A stretch of DNA of 64,000 nt from Pseudomonas fragi (GTDB lineage: Bacteria; Pseudomonadota; Gammaproteobacteria; Pseudomonadales; Pseudomonadaceae). The translations under genes and the position numbers were made by a program. The stretch is taken from NCBI RefSeq assembly GCF_002269505.1, contig NZ_NQKQ01000017.1, positions 45,452 through 109,451 of the forward strand, in the 5' to 3' direction. The notes under the pieces were generated by a model. It did not search any database. It was not told the DNA's origin and saw only the letters and a list, made by a program, of their open reading frames with translations. Shown here piece after piece: positions 54,817-63,951 of this stretch; positions within the stretch are counted from its first letter, which is position 1, and the number at the start of each line of letters is the position of its first letter.

Positions 54817-54980
54817 TGCTTATTCCTGGTTTTGCGCATTCTAACCCCGCACCAGAGCTAACGAGAACATGAGCCATGTCAAAAGCCTGTCATTTAGCCC
54901 TATGGCCTGGTTTTTCTCTGCTACGGTTGTTCCAGTCACATTGAGTACCAGACGCAACATCAATTAATGGAGTTAAGACA

Positions 54981-55256
54981 ATGTTGAAGAAAACCTTTGC
55001 TGCTGTAATCACTACTGCTGCTTTGTTGAGTGCCGGTGCAGCGATGGCTCAGCCTGTTGATCCGAACTGGGCATTCTCCAAGGAATTGGTCGAAGTTCTC
55101 AAGAACAAGAACGGCTACACCGTGATCAAGAAAATTGAAGCCCAGGACCCGGCTGCCGGTATCTGGAAGGCTGAAGGGATCAAGAAGGTCGATGGCCTGG
55201 AATACGAAATTATTTTCGATTCGACCGGTAAGGTGATTTCCGAGAAGAAAGACTGA
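54981..55256 (+). CDS. Small periplasmic PepSY-like protein
   Basis: The 91-residue protein has a signal peptide (cleavage after AAMA) and a short PepSY-like body: VLKNKNGYTVIKKIEAQDPAAGIWKAEGIKKVDGLEYEIIFDSTGKVISEKKD. PepSY proteins of this type are found in the Pseudomonas periplasm; the role is unclear. GGAG precedes the ATG. A terminator follows. It is divergent from the FecR gene. Confidence 0.8.
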   Translation: MLKKTFAAVITTAALLSAGAAMAQPVDPNWAFSKELVEVLKNKNGYTVIKKIEAQDPAAGIWKAEGIKKVDGLEYEIIFDSTGKVISEKKD

Positions 55257-55296
55257 TTCTCGGCACCTGAAACGAATCGTGCACTGAGCGTTTCTG

Positions 55297-55337
55297 CCCG
55301 GCCCTGATCGGTTTCTTTTGACAGGGCCGGGTGTTTT
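55297..55337 (+). terminator. Terminator after the PepSY-like gene
   Basis: CCCGGCCCTG (55297-55306) and CAGGGCCGGG (55322-55331) form a 10-bp stem, followed by a T-rich tail. Confidence 0.85.
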
Positions 55338-55342
55338 TCACC

Positions 55343-55894
55343 TTAGGTTTTCTGCCGGGCCAACCATTGCTCCCGGGTAATTTCCCACAGGTCGCAAGTA
55401 AACCTGCCGCTGACAAAGTCCTTCTCTTCGCTGCTGATCAAGCGCATCCCGCCCCGCTCGGAAATACGTCGTGAACCCGTATTGGGCGCTGCTTTAGGCA
55501 CGCGCATGCAGGCGCGGCGCAAGGTCTGGAACCAGTAGGCATCGACCACCTCGCAGGCTTCGCTCATCAACCCCTGACCCTGCCATTGTGGCGCGAGCCA
55601 GAACCCCCGGTTGTTGTCGACGGCATCCATCAGGCTGATGCTGCCAATCAGCTCATCTGGCTGCTCCAACAGGCGAATCGTCCAGTGCCACTCTTCACCG
55701 CTGGCCATGGCCGGCAGCGCCACGTCACGCACATAACTCTGTGCGCCATCGTCCGGGTAGGGCCAGGGCACGACTGCGCTCAGGTAGCGCACCACCTGCC
55801 AGTGGGCAAAGCGTTGCTGAATGGCCGGGGCGTCGCTGAGTTGCAGGGGTTGCAGCACGAGGCGCGGCGTCTGGAATGTGGGTGGGGACTGCAT
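55343..55894 (-). CDS. GNAT-family N-acetyltransferase (RimJ/RimL type)
   Basis: The 183-residue protein starts TFQTPRLVLQPLQLSDAPAIQQRFAHWQVVRYL, typical of RimJ/RimL-like acetyltransferases, and has LIGSISLMDAVDNNRGFWLAPQWQGQGLMSEACEVVDAYWF, the acetyl-CoA site, and a late PKAAPNTGSRRISERGGMRL segment. The acceptor is unknown; it could be a ribosomal protein or a small molecule. Confidence 0.88.
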   Translation of the reverse strand: MQSPPTFQTPRLVLQPLQLSDAPAIQQRFAHWQVVRYLSAVVPWPYPDDGAQSYVRDVALPAMASGEEWHWTIRLLEQPDELIGSISLMDAVDNNRGFWLAPQWQGQGLMSEACEVVDAYWFQTLRRACMRVPKAAPNTGSRRISERGGMRLISSEEKDFVSGRFTCDLWEITREQWLARQKT

Positions 55895-55950
55895 CGAGGG
55901 TGGCTCCTTGCCATTGGTTTGTGTCGAGAGTATCCCGCAATGCCCTGCAT

Positions 55951-55975
55951 AAAAAAGCCCCCGTTAAACGGGGGC
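55951..55975 (-). terminator. Terminator of the first DUF2790 gene
   Basis: On the minus strand AGCCCCCG and CGGGGGCT pair, followed by TTTTTT, 32 bases after the stop at 56007. Confidence 0.9.
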
Positions 55976-56006
55976 TGTCTCGCAATAGTTGCGCCTGGCG
56001 ATAATA

Positions 56007-56264
56007 TCAGCCGTTGCTGCAACCATTGCCCATCACGCGGTACTCAAGAATATGACGCTGACCCTGGTGGTCTTCGTAGGTCATTTGTGCGGGAACTACT
56101 TCACAAACATCGGCGGCAGGTGACACGCTGATAACTTTGGCAATGTCCAGGTCGGTGGCATAAGTGTAATGCTCGACGGCGGGTTGTTGTTGCGCAACTT
56201 GAAGTTCGCCAGCCGCAGCCAGAGTAGAAAAGCCAATAAGAGCAAGAGCGATCAAACGTTTCAT
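56007..56264 (-). CDS. DUF2790 small periplasmic protein (copy 1)
   Basis: The 85-residue secreted protein belongs to DUF2790, a small family I know mainly from Pseudomonas: signal peptide to LAAA, then a conserved block YATDLDIAKVISVSPAADVCEVVPAQMTYEDHQGQRHILEYRVMGNGC with two cysteines that may pair. The function is unknown. It is a tandem duplicate of the gene at 56553, including parts of the upstream region. Confidence 0.85.
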   Translation of the reverse strand: MKRLIALALIGFSTLAAAGELQVAQQQPAVEHYTYATDLDIAKVISVSPAADVCEVVPAQMTYEDHQGQRHILEYRVMGNGCSNG

Positions 56265-56494
56265 TTTTGAGACCTTAAAACAATCACGAATAACTGACTT
56301 CAGTTGCCATGGTGGCGGTCGAAGTTGCTACGCCGTTGGGGTAGTTGGCGTAACACGAAGTACCGTGCCCTGTTTCAGTGTTGCGTTGAGGGATGTACAT
56401 AGAATACGCGCGCTGCGTATTGATTAAAGTCAAAAGATTGCCATGCAGTCTTGCCGGATCAGTAACAATCATCGCGGTAGATCGGCACCCAACG

Positions 56495-56520
56495 AAAAAG
56501 CCCCCTCAAAAGAGGGGGCT
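56495..56520 (-). terminator. Terminator of the second DUF2790 gene
   Basis: On the minus strand AGCCCCCTC and GAGGGGGCT pair, followed by TTTTT. This shows that each copy is its own transcription unit. Confidence 0.9.
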
Positions 56521-56552
56521 GGGGTCGCATCCGTGCGTGCAACCATTGAGTA

Positions 56553-56807
56553 TCAGTGCGTGCTGCAACCGTCGCCCATCACTTGGTATTCAAGGGTGTG
56601 GCGCTGACCTTGGGAGTCTTCATACGTCATGGTAGCCGGTACAACTTCACAAACTTTAGGGATAGGCGACAGGTTGATCACCCGTGCGATATCCAGTTTG
56701 GTGCCGTAGCTATAAGGTTCGACGGTGGCTTGCTTGACGGTAGAAGTTTCACCTGCAACAGCCAGCGTTGCAAAGCCGGCTAAAAAGAGAGCGATAAGTT
56801 TTTTCAT
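56553..56807 (-). CDS. DUF2790 small periplasmic protein (copy 2)
   Basis: The 84-residue protein has the same plan as copy 1: signal peptide (to LAVA), YGTKLDIARVINLSPIPKVCEVVPATMTYEDSQGQRHTLEYQVMGDGC with two cysteines. ATG 56805-56807 was chosen. The two copies share over half of their mature residues by eye, so the duplication is not very recent. Both may bind the same unknown partner. Confidence 0.85.
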   Translation of the reverse strand: MKKLIALFLAGFATLAVAGETSTVKQATVEPYSYGTKLDIARVINLSPIPKVCEVVPATMTYEDSQGQRHTLEYQVMGDGCSTH

Positions 56808-57111
56808 GTAAGTGGCCTCTAAAGTAATCAAGAGTTAAAGCTGACTGACTTCATTTGCCGAGGTGGCGGAAAGAAGTTACGGCACTCGTTATCATAATCG
56901 GGTGCGTACGAAGTACCGTTGTTTCAATGTCAACTGTTGGACGAGTCATGTGAGTAAGGTTACGCGGTTTTAAAAAAGTAAAAATACCTGATGGCAAAAT
57001 GCTCTGTTACTGCATGGGTAACAATGTGAGGGCGCTGGGGTTTTTTTCAAGTGCTTGGGTCGTTCCCTTGCTGGCATACTGGTATCTCTGATTCAGGAGC
57101 CATTTATCGGT
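56808..57111. other. Intergenic region between DUF2790 copy 2 and zapE
   Basis: No gene was seen in these 304 bases. The part next to copy 2 (about 56823-56930) repeats motifs found before copy 1 (CTGACTTCA, GTGGCGG, CGAAGTACCGT, TGTTTCA), so it should hold a shared promoter. The part before 57112 holds the zapE ribosome site. Confidence 0.6.
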
Positions 57112-58230
57112 ATGAATGTCGAGTCCCCCCTTAATGCCTATCAACAGGCCATCGAACACAAGGGCTTTGTCCACGACCCCGCCCAATGGGTGGCCGTCCA
57201 GGCCTTGCAGCGCTGCCATGAGGCCCTGCACTCGGGAGCACAGTCGGTCAATGGCGTGTATTTGTGGGGGCCGGTGGGGCGGGGCAAGACCTGGTTGATG
57301 GATCAGTTCTATCAGAGCCTGCAGGTACCCGCCCGGCGTCAGCATTTCCATCACTTTATGCAATGGGTACATCAGCGCCTGTTTCAACTGACCGGTACGG
57401 CGGACCCGCTCAAGACACTGGCTAAAGGCCTGGGCGCGGAAGTGAGGGTGTTGTGCTTTGACGAACTGTTCGTCAATGACATTGCCGACGCGATCATTCT
57501 GGGGCGTCTGTTTCAAGTCATGTTCGATGAGGGCGTAGTGCTGGTTTGTACTTCAAACCAGCCACCGGGCGACCTCTACGGGCATGGCTTTAACCGTGAC
57601 CGTTTTGCCCCGGGGATCACGGCGATTCTCCAGCATATGGACGTGGTGGCGGTGAACGGCATAGAAGACCACCGCTTGCACCCCGGCATTGCCCATCAGC
57701 GCTATTGGGTGACCGGGCCGGGCCAGCCGAGCGCGATCGAGCCAGTGTTCAGATCCTTGACCGAAGGCCAGGCGGTGTCTGAGCAAGCCATTGATGTGGG
57801 CCATCGCTCGCTGAACGTGGTGCAGGCCAGTGATGCAGTGCTGTGGTGCAATTTCCATGAGTTATGTGAGCAGCCGCTGGCGGCCACTGAGTTTATGGAG
57901 ATCTGTGATCGTTACAAAGTCATGTTGCTCAGTGATGTGCCGTGCCTGAGTGCCGAGCAGCGCGAAGGCAAAATCGCCCGGGGTACGGAAGACGGGGCGG
58001 TGAAAGTCGAGGCGGGGGATCGTGAGCTGCCGCAGTTGTCCAAATACGATGACAGCGTGCGACGTTTCATCGCCCTGATCGACGAATGCTATGACCGCAA
58101 GGTGCCGGTATGTATTGAAGCGCAGGTGCCAATGGATCAGCTCTATACCCAGGGTTACCTTGAGTTTGCCTTTCGACGCACCTTGAGCCGGCTGCAGGAA
58201 ATGCAGTTGCAGCGCTTTGGTCTCCAATAA
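57112..58230 (+). CDS. zapE: ZapE/AFG1-family ATPase
   Basis: ZapE is a division-associated AAA-type ATPase. The 372-residue protein has the Walker A GPVGRGKTWLMDQFY, Walker B VRVLCFDELFVNDIADAI, the sensor LVCTSNQPPGDLYGHGFNRDRFAPGI and C-terminal DDSVRRFIALIDECYDRKVPVCIEA. It fits the family in length and motifs. Its N-terminus differs from the usual short Pseudomonas ZapE (which begins TPLERYQ), so it might be a second paralogue. ATG 57112 was chosen; AGGAG lies 13 bases upstream. Confidence 0.82.
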   Translation: MNVESPLNAYQQAIEHKGFVHDPAQWVAVQALQRCHEALHSGAQSVNGVYLWGPVGRGKTWLMDQFYQSLQVPARRQHFHHFMQWVHQRLFQLTGTADPLKTLAKGLGAEVRVLCFDELFVNDIADAIILGRLFQVMFDEGVVLVCTSNQPPGDLYGHGFNRDRFAPGITAILQHMDVVAVNGIEDHRLHPGIAHQRYWVTGPGQPSAIEPVFRSLTEGQAVSEQAIDVGHRSLNVVQASDAVLWCNFHELCEQPLAATEFMEICDRYKVMLLSDVPCLSAEQREGKIARGTEDGAVKVEAGDRELPQLSKYDDSVRRFIALIDECYDRKVPVCIEAQVPMDQLYTQGYLEFAFRRTLSRLQEMQLQRFGLQ

Positions 58231-58249
58231 TCCGTCATTGCGTAGGCCG

Positions 58250-58350
58250 TGTAGTCGCTGACTCGCGGAGCGAGGCTGCGAGGGGGACTTGACAGCAATG
58301 GGGCGTGTGCTGCCGCTCGCAGCCTTCCTTCCTCGTCAGCGACTACAGGG
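58250..58350. repeat. REP element, family A (diverged)
   Basis: Arms GTAGTCGCTGACTCGCGGAGCGAGGCTGCGAG and CTCGCAGCCTTCCTTCCTCGTCAGCGACTAC face each other about a 35-base centre between convergent genes. Confidence 0.85.
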
Positions 58351-58367
58351 GCTTCACTCAGGCAGAA

Positions 58368-59171
58368 TCAATCCCACGCAGGCGCAACGCTCTGCGGGTT
58401 GGTCAGGCGATGGCCGCGGTCCAGGGTCGCAATCTGCGCCATATCGGCATCCGTCAGTTTCAGTGTGCAGGCCTTGAGGTTGCTCTCAAGGTTGCTGCGT
58501 TTGGTCGACGACGGAATCACCGAATAACCCAATTGCATGGCCCAGGCCAGGGTCACTTGGGCTGGCGTAGCGTCATGGCGCTCGGCAATGGCCATGATCA
58601 CCGGATCCTTAAGCACTTCACCGTAAGCCAGGGTCATGTAAGAGGTGATATGGATGCCTTGGCTGTGTGCGAATTCCACTACTTTGCGATTTTGCAGGTA
58701 GGGGTGCAGTTCGATCTGGTGGGTGGCGATATTCTCGGCACCAACGGCGGCAATGGCTTCTTTCATCAAGGCGATGGTGAAGTTAGAGACGCCAATCTGT
58801 TTAGTCAGGCCCGATTTTTTGGCTTCAAGCAATGCGCCCATGAACTCGGCAACCGGCACTGCATTGTCAGGGCTCGGCCAGTGGATCAGGGTCAGGTCCA
58901 GATGGTCGGTGCGCAGTTTCTTCAGGCTGTCTTCAAGGCTTGGGATCAGTTTATCGCTGGCAAAGTTGCTGACCCAGATCTTGCTGGTGATAAACAGTTC
59001 GTCACGCCCCACGCCACTTTCGGCAATGGCCTGGCCGACTTCAGCTTCGTTTTCGTAAATCTGTGCCGTGTCTATGGCGCGATAGCCCAGGTCCAGGGCG
59101 TTGCTGACCGAGTCGATGACGACCTGGCCTTTAAGGCGAAATGTACCGAGGCCGAATGCTGGAACTGTCAT
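58368..59171 (-). CDS. Aldo/keto reductase (DkgB-like)
   Basis: The 267-residue protein begins [47 protein letters not shown], with the catalytic Asp and Tyr, [10 protein letters not shown] with the active-site His, and the cofactor-binding [22 protein letters not shown]. It resembles 2,5-didehydrogluconate reductase B, which also reduces methylglyoxal. The physiological substrate is unknown. A 99-base gap separates it from opmQ upstream. Confidence 0.92.
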   Translation of the reverse strand: MTVPAFGLGTFRLKGQVVIDSVSNALDLGYRAIDTAQIYENEAEVGQAIAESGVGRDELFITSKIWVSNFASDKLIPSLEDSLKKLRTDHLDLTLIHWPSPDNAVPVAEFMGALLEAKKSGLTKQIGVSNFTIALMKEAIAAVGAENIATHQIELHPYLQNRKVVEFAHSQGIHITSYMTLAYGEVLKDPVIMAIAERHDATPAQVTLAWAMQLGYSVIPSSTKRSNLESNLKACTLKLTDADMAQIATLDRGHRLTNPQSVAPAWD

Positions 59172-59270
59172 GGATAACTCCTTGGTTGGCGTAAGAATGA
59201 GGTTGAGTATCCTCGCCCTTTACCGTCGGAAAAACCGCTACCCAAGCAAAGCACTCTTGACCGCAGATCA

Positions 59271-60677
59271 TCAATCCCCGGCAGTCGCTGACCAGCCGCC
59301 ACCCAATGCCTTGTACAAAGCAATGCTGGCCTGCAGCCGTGCCAAGCGCAGTTGTACGTGCAGGTCCTGGGCCTGATACAGCGTGCGCTGGGTTTGCAGG
59401 ACTGTCAGGAGCAGGTCGGCACCGACGCTGTAGCGGTGTTGTGCAATGTCGAAAGCCAGTTGCGCCTGGGTAAGTTCTTCGTCCTGCCATTGGCGCTGGC
59501 GGTCAAGGCCGCTGATGCTGTTGAGGGCTTTTTCGACGTCGGCAAAGGCGTTGATGATGCTCCCCCGATAGCTCTGCAGCAGTTCTTGCTGGCGGGCGGT
59601 GGCCTTGTCGCGTCCGGCGCTGAGTCGACCATTATTGAATATCGGCGCCGCCAGCCCGGCGCCGAGGTTGTAGAACGGGCTGCGCAGGATATCGCTGAAA
59701 TGGTCTGCGCCAGAGCCGATGCTGGCACTCAGGGTCAGGCTGGGCAGCATGGCCGCGCGGGCGACAGTGATATCGGCACTGGCTGCGACCAGCCTGGCTT
59801 CAGCGCTGGCGATGTCCGGGCGCCGGCTGAGTAACTGGCTGGGCACGCCACTGCCAATGGTCGGCCAATGCAGTTGTGAGAAAGGCGTATCACCCAGTGT
59901 CAGGCTTTGTACGGGCTGGCCAAGTAAAGCAGCGAGGGTGATGCGCGCTTCTGTGGCCTGTTGCTCAAGCAAAGGAATGAATCGTTGCTGGCTGGCGACC
60001 AGACTTTTTTGCTGGGCCAGTTCCAGGGTCGTGGCGGAGCCGGCGTCATGCCGGGTTTGTACGACGTGCAACACGCTTTGCGCATTGGCCAGGTTGAGTC
60101 GGGCAATGCGCACCTGCTCATCGAGAGCCAGGGTCTGCACGTAGCTGTTGGCAACGCCACTGAGCAGGGTCAGCTCGACAGTATCGCGATCAAATTCGCT
60201 GGCCTTGAGGGACTGTAGCGCGCTGTCGTGGGCCGCCGCCTTGCCTCCCCAGAAATCCACCTCATAGCTGGCACTCAGGCTCGCATCGAAAGTATCCACG
60301 GCCTTGTTGTCATCGCTGGCATCCAGTTGGCTATAGCCGCTGCCGCGCAGCAGTTTTTCGCGTCTGGCCTGGGTGCCCAGGGTCACTTCGGGCAGTAACG
60401 GTGCCCCGGCAATCACGGCTGACGCGCGGGACTGGCGAACTCGGGCCATTGCAGCCGCCAGATCGTAGCTGCCGATCTGCGCCTGGCTGATCAGGCGATC
60501 CAGTTCGGGGCTGGCGAACTGTTGCCACCATTGTTGTTGGCTGACTTGCAGGCGGGTCAGGGTGTGGGCCGATTGCCAGCTGGCGGGGGCCGCAACGTCA
60601 AGCGTGGCATCCGGTGTGGAATGGCTGCAGGCGCCCAACAGCAGGCACAAGGTCATCAGGCTCAGGGACGGCTTCAT
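59271..60677 (-). CDS. opmQ: Outer-membrane channel of a PvdRT-OpmQ (MacAB-type) pump
   Basis: OpmQ is the TolC-like outer-membrane lipoprotein of the pyoverdine secretion/recycling pump. The 468-residue protein begins MKPSLSLMTLCLLLGACSHS with a lipobox Cys at 18. It has the paired domain repeats of the NodT family (LAAAMARVRQSRASAVIAGAPLLPEVTLG and SRRPDIASAEARLVAASADITVARAAMLPSLTLSASIG). ATG 60675-60677 was chosen, 8 bases after the pvdT stop; a GTG at 60692 would overlap pvdT. It is the last gene of pvdR-pvdT-opmQ. Confidence 0.87.
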   Translation of the reverse strand: MKPSLSLMTLCLLLGACSHSTPDATLDVAAPASWQSAHTLTRLQVSQQQWWQQFASPELDRLISQAQIGSYDLAAAMARVRQSRASAVIAGAPLLPEVTLGTQARREKLLRGSGYSQLDASDDNKAVDTFDASLSASYEVDFWGGKAAAHDSALQSLKASEFDRDTVELTLLSGVANSYVQTLALDEQVRIARLNLANAQSVLHVVQTRHDAGSATTLELAQQKSLVASQQRFIPLLEQQATEARITLAALLGQPVQSLTLGDTPFSQLHWPTIGSGVPSQLLSRRPDIASAEARLVAASADITVARAAMLPSLTLSASIGSGADHFSDILRSPFYNLGAGLAAPIFNNGRLSAGRDKATARQQELLQSYRGSIINAFADVEKALNSISGLDRQRQWQDEELTQAQLAFDIAQHRYSVGADLLLTVLQTQRTLYQAQDLHVQLRLARLQASIALYKALGGGWSATAGD

Positions 60678-60684
60678 CGAAAGA

Positions 60685-62655
60685 TCATTCACTGGTAAGG
60701 GCCGTGACCGGGTCGAGCCGGGCAGCTTTGCGGGCCGGCATAAAGCCGAAAATAACCCCGGTCACCAGCGCGCAGGCAAAGGCACCGAGTACTGCGACCG
60801 GGGAAAACGCCACGGCCACATCGCACAGCAACAGCACGCCGCCGACGATAAAAGCCAAGGTGATGCCGGCCACGCCACCGACCACCGAGAGCATCAGGGC
60901 CTCGGTCAGGAACTGGCGCAGGATGTCGCGCTGGCGCGCGCCGGTGGCCATGCGGATGCCGATCTCGCGGGTCCGTTCGCGTACGGTCATCAGCATGATG
61001 TTCATCACCCCGATCCCCCCCACCAGCAGCGAGATGGCGGCGATCGAGCCGAGCATCAACGACAGGGTATTGCGGGTCTTGGCTTCGGCCTGGATCATCG
61101 CGGCATTGTTGGTTATTTCAAAATCGCGCGTGCCGTGGTGCAACTTGAGCATCAACTGCTCGATGGCCTTTTCGGTCTGGTTGACCTTGCTCGCATCTGC
61201 GGCCGCGATAACCACGTATTCAGGGTTGTGGCTGCCGAACAGGCGCACGCTGGCAGCCGAATAGGGCACCACGATGCGCGTGTCGCTGTCCGAGTCGCCG
61301 GAGCTGGCGCCTTTCTCGGCCAATACACCGACTATGCGAAACGGCACGTTTTCCAGCAGGATGTATTGGCCGATGGGGTTGGCAACGTCCTTGAGGACTT
61401 TGTCGCGCACCTTCTTGCCGATTACCGCCACGGCCGCCGCAGCATTTTCGTCAGCCTGGGTGAAGAAGCTGCCTTGCACCACCGGCCAATTGAAGATGGC
61501 CGAGAAGTCGATGCCGTTACCGCCGGTGTACATCGTGTGGTCGACATTGCCGTAGCGCACGCCAATCTCTGCGCCATTGATCGGCATGATCCTTTTGACC
61601 TGCGGCAAGCTCGACAGGGCGGCCACGTCATTGAGAGTGATGATGCCCAGCGGCGCTCTGGGCCTTGGCGACATGCCGCTGAGGTAAATGATGTTGGAGC
61701 CGAAGGCGCCCATTTGCGCCATGACCTGGCGTTTGCTGCCTTCACCGACGGCCAGCATCACCACCACCGAGGCCACGCCTATGACGATCCCGAGCAGGGT
61801 CAGGGCGGTGCGAAACCGGTTGATCCACATGACGCGCCAGGCGGCGTGAACGGCATCCACCAGCTCGCCTTTCCAGGCACCCCGCGCTTCGCTGCCTTCG
61901 CTCAGGCGCTTGCGCAGGTCAATGGCCTGCAAGGCCCGGGGGTTATCGGCAGGCAGGGGCTGACCGGGGTTGGCGCTGTCACTGACGACTTCACCGTCGC
62001 GCACTTCGATGATCCGGTTGGCCCGCGCGGCGACTTCGCGGTCGTGGGTAATCAGGATCACGACGTGGCCCTGGCCTGCCAGTTCGTCGAGTAGGGTCAT
62101 GACCTCGGCGCCGCTGTGGCTGTCGAGGGCGCCGGTGGGTTCGTCGGCGAGAATGATATGCCCGCCGTTCATCAGGGCGCGGGCGATGGAAACGCGCTGT
62201 TGCTGGCCGCCGGACAATTGGTGCGGGCGGTTGGCGGTGCGCTCGGCCAGGCCCAGGCGTTCGAGCAGGGCGGCTGCGCGGGCGTGACGTTCGGCAGCCG
62301 GGGTACCGGCGTAGATGGCCGGCATTTCGACATTTTCCTGGGCCGTGGCCGAGGGGATCAAGTGATAACCCTGGAACACAAAGCCGAAGGCTTCGCGGCG
62401 AAGCCAGGCCAGTTCGTCGCTGTCCAGCCGGGCGACATCTTCGCCCGCGAACAGATAGCGCCCGGTGGTGGGGCGATCGAGGCAGCCGAGGATGTTCATC
62501 AGGGTCGATTTGCCCGAGCCGGAGGCACCGACGATGGCGACAAATTCTCCGGCATGAATCGACAGGCTGATGCCTTTGAGTACGTGAACCTCAGGGGTGT
62601 CGAGGCCGCCGTAGATCTTGCGGATACCCTGCAGCTCGATCAGGGGAGTGGGCAT
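60685..62655 (-). CDS. pvdT: ABC-type permease/ATPase PvdT (MacB family)
   Basis: PvdT is the inner-membrane ATPase-permease of the pump. The 656-residue protein has an N-terminal ABC domain (Walker [14 protein letters not shown], signature [15 protein letters not shown], Walker [13 protein letters not shown], then H-loop ITHDREVA) and a C-terminal MacB permease with four membrane helices and a large periplasmic loop (e.g. [59 protein letters not shown]). The length is close to P. aeruginosa PvdT. Its ATG directly follows the pvdR stop. Confidence 0.88.
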   Translation of the reverse strand: MPTPLIELQGIRKIYGGLDTPEVHVLKGISLSIHAGEFVAIVGASGSGKSTLMNILGCLDRPTTGRYLFAGEDVARLDSDELAWLRREAFGFVFQGYHLIPSATAQENVEMPAIYAGTPAAERHARAAALLERLGLAERTANRPHQLSGGQQQRVSIARALMNGGHIILADEPTGALDSHSGAEVMTLLDELAGQGHVVILITHDREVAARANRIIEVRDGEVVSDSANPGQPLPADNPRALQAIDLRKRLSEGSEARGAWKGELVDAVHAAWRVMWINRFRTALTLLGIVIGVASVVVMLAVGEGSKRQVMAQMGAFGSNIIYLSGMSPRPRAPLGIITLNDVAALSSLPQVKRIMPINGAEIGVRYGNVDHTMYTGGNGIDFSAIFNWPVVQGSFFTQADENAAAAVAVIGKKVRDKVLKDVANPIGQYILLENVPFRIVGVLAEKGASSGDSDSDTRIVVPYSAASVRLFGSHNPEYVVIAAADASKVNQTEKAIEQLMLKLHHGTRDFEITNNAAMIQAEAKTRNTLSLMLGSIAAISLLVGGIGVMNIMLMTVRERTREIGIRMATGARQRDILRQFLTEALMLSVVGGVAGITLAFIVGGVLLLCDVAVAFSPVAVLGAFACALVTGVIFGFMPARKAARLDPVTALTSE

Positions 62656-63822
62656 TCAGCCTCCGTTGCCGGTAGCGGGGCCAATCAGCAGATGATCGCC
62701 CTCATTCACGCCGTCGATAATCTCTACGCGCAAACGGTCGCTTATGCCGGTGCGGATTTCACGCGGCACGACCTTGCCGCTTGCGCTCACGATGCGGGCG
62801 ATCTGACGCTCGCTGTCGGTGGTGTCCTGCAGCGCGACGATCGGTGCCAGCAATACGTCCCTGGCCTGGCCTGCGACAAAAAATACCTGGGTGGTCATCT
62901 CTGGCATGAGTGCCTGATCGTGGTTATCTACATCCAGCAGTACGGTGTACAGCACCACGCGGCCGCTGCCACTTTTGCTGGCGGGGCTGCCGCCGCCCTG
63001 GCCGATTTCGTTGAGCGGTTTGGGCGGTACGGGCAGTACCTGGCGCACGTTGCTGCTCCAGCGCCGGTTACCACCGCTCAAGGTGGTGAACCAGGCCTGC
63101 ATGCCGGGTTTGACCTGGCCGATGTCGGCTTCCGAGACTTCTGCCCAGACGGTCATTGGTGAAAGCCTGGCGATGCGCAATATCAGCGGTGTTTGCTGCT
63201 GGGCGTTGAGGGTCTGGCCTTCGCGGGCGTCCAGCGCCACCACGGTGCCAGTCATGGGCGCGTAGATCCGCGTATAGCCCAGTTCGGCTTCGTCACTGCG
63301 CAAGCTGGCCCGGGCCTGGCGGATTTGCGCAGTAAACATGTCAATCCGCGCCTGGGTGGTACGCACTTCGGCCTCGGCGGCCTGCACGTCCTCTTCGCGG
63401 GTAGCGCCGCCTTTGGCCAGATGCTGCTGGCGCCGGTATTTATGTTGGGCCAGGTCGTGCAGGGCACGTTGCTCCTGCAACTGGGCCTTAAGGTTATCAA
63501 TGGCAAAGCGGCTGGCATCGAGTTTGGCTGTCTGGGTGGACGGGTCGATCTCGACCAGCAATTGGCCTTCCTTGACTTCGCTGCCGACGTCCACGTGAAT
63601 CTTGTGGATTTGCCCGCTGGCCTGCGCGCCCACATCCACATATTGCCGGGGTTGCAAGGTGCCGAGTGCAGTGACGCTGCTTTCGATATCGCCCCGGGTG
63701 ACGGGCACGGTGTCATACGCGTCGCGGCCCGGTGTCAGCAAAGGCCAGGCCGCGAGGGCCGCGGCCAGCAATAAACACGGGATGATCAGCAGCGCACGGC
63801 GGGTGTGTCGAGGGCGTTTCAT
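62656..63822 (-). CDS. pvdR: Periplasmic adaptor PvdR (MacA family)
   Basis: PvdR links PvdT to OpmQ. The 388-residue membrane-fusion protein has a membrane anchor (about 11-30: ALLIIPCLLLAAALAAWPLL), a lipoyl-like domain (RQYVDVGAQASGQIHKIHVDVGSEVKEGQLLVEIDPSTQ), a coiled-coil hairpin (about 105-180), and YAPMTGTVVALDAREGQTLNA. MacA and PvdR cannot be told apart by motif alone; the PvdS-type promoter upstream and sizes of all three genes favour PvdR. ATG 63820-63822 was chosen; the ribosome site is weak. Confidence 0.88.
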   Translation of the reverse strand: MKRPRHTRRALLIIPCLLLAAALAAWPLLTPGRDAYDTVPVTRGDIESSVTALGTLQPRQYVDVGAQASGQIHKIHVDVGSEVKEGQLLVEIDPSTQTAKLDASRFAIDNLKAQLQEQRALHDLAQHKYRRQQHLAKGGATREEDVQAAEAEVRTTQARIDMFTAQIRQARASLRSDEAELGYTRIYAPMTGTVVALDAREGQTLNAQQQTPLILRIARLSPMTVWAEVSEADIGQVKPGMQAWFTTLSGGNRRWSSNVRQVLPVPPKPLNEIGQGGGSPASKSGSGRVVLYTVLLDVDNHDQALMPEMTTQVFFVAGQARDVLLAPIVALQDTTDSERQIARIVSASGKVVPREIRTGISDRLRVEIIDGVNEGDHLLIGPATGNGG

Positions 63823-63927
63823 GCGGGGTTCCGGGCAATGGAGGTCGGCCCGTCGTCGTGCTGGCAGGGCAAATATCCAGAGCAAACGCTGTCACCTGAG
63901 CAACAGTCACGGGGAGCTGTTGAGTAA

Positions 63928-63951
63928 ACGAATGATTTGGCGGGGGATTTA
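63928..63951 (-). promoter_or_regulatory. PvdS (iron-starvation sigma) promoter of pvdRT-opmQ
   Basis: On the minus strand TAAAT (63951-63947), exactly 16 bases, then CGT (63930-63928) match the iron-starvation box TAAAT-N16/17-CGT recognised by the sigma factor PvdS. It lies about 105 bases upstream of the pvdR ATG. Confidence 0.8.

Noticed and set aside
56284..56472. 62-codon open frame between the two DUF2790 genes
   Set aside because: Lies in the duplicated promoter region of copy 1, and the related segment upstream of copy 2 does not keep the frame.
60562..62094. Long plus-strand open frame (510 codons) opposite pvdT
   Set aside because: Antisense to a complete ABC/MacB protein; His- and Gly-rich with no family similarity.
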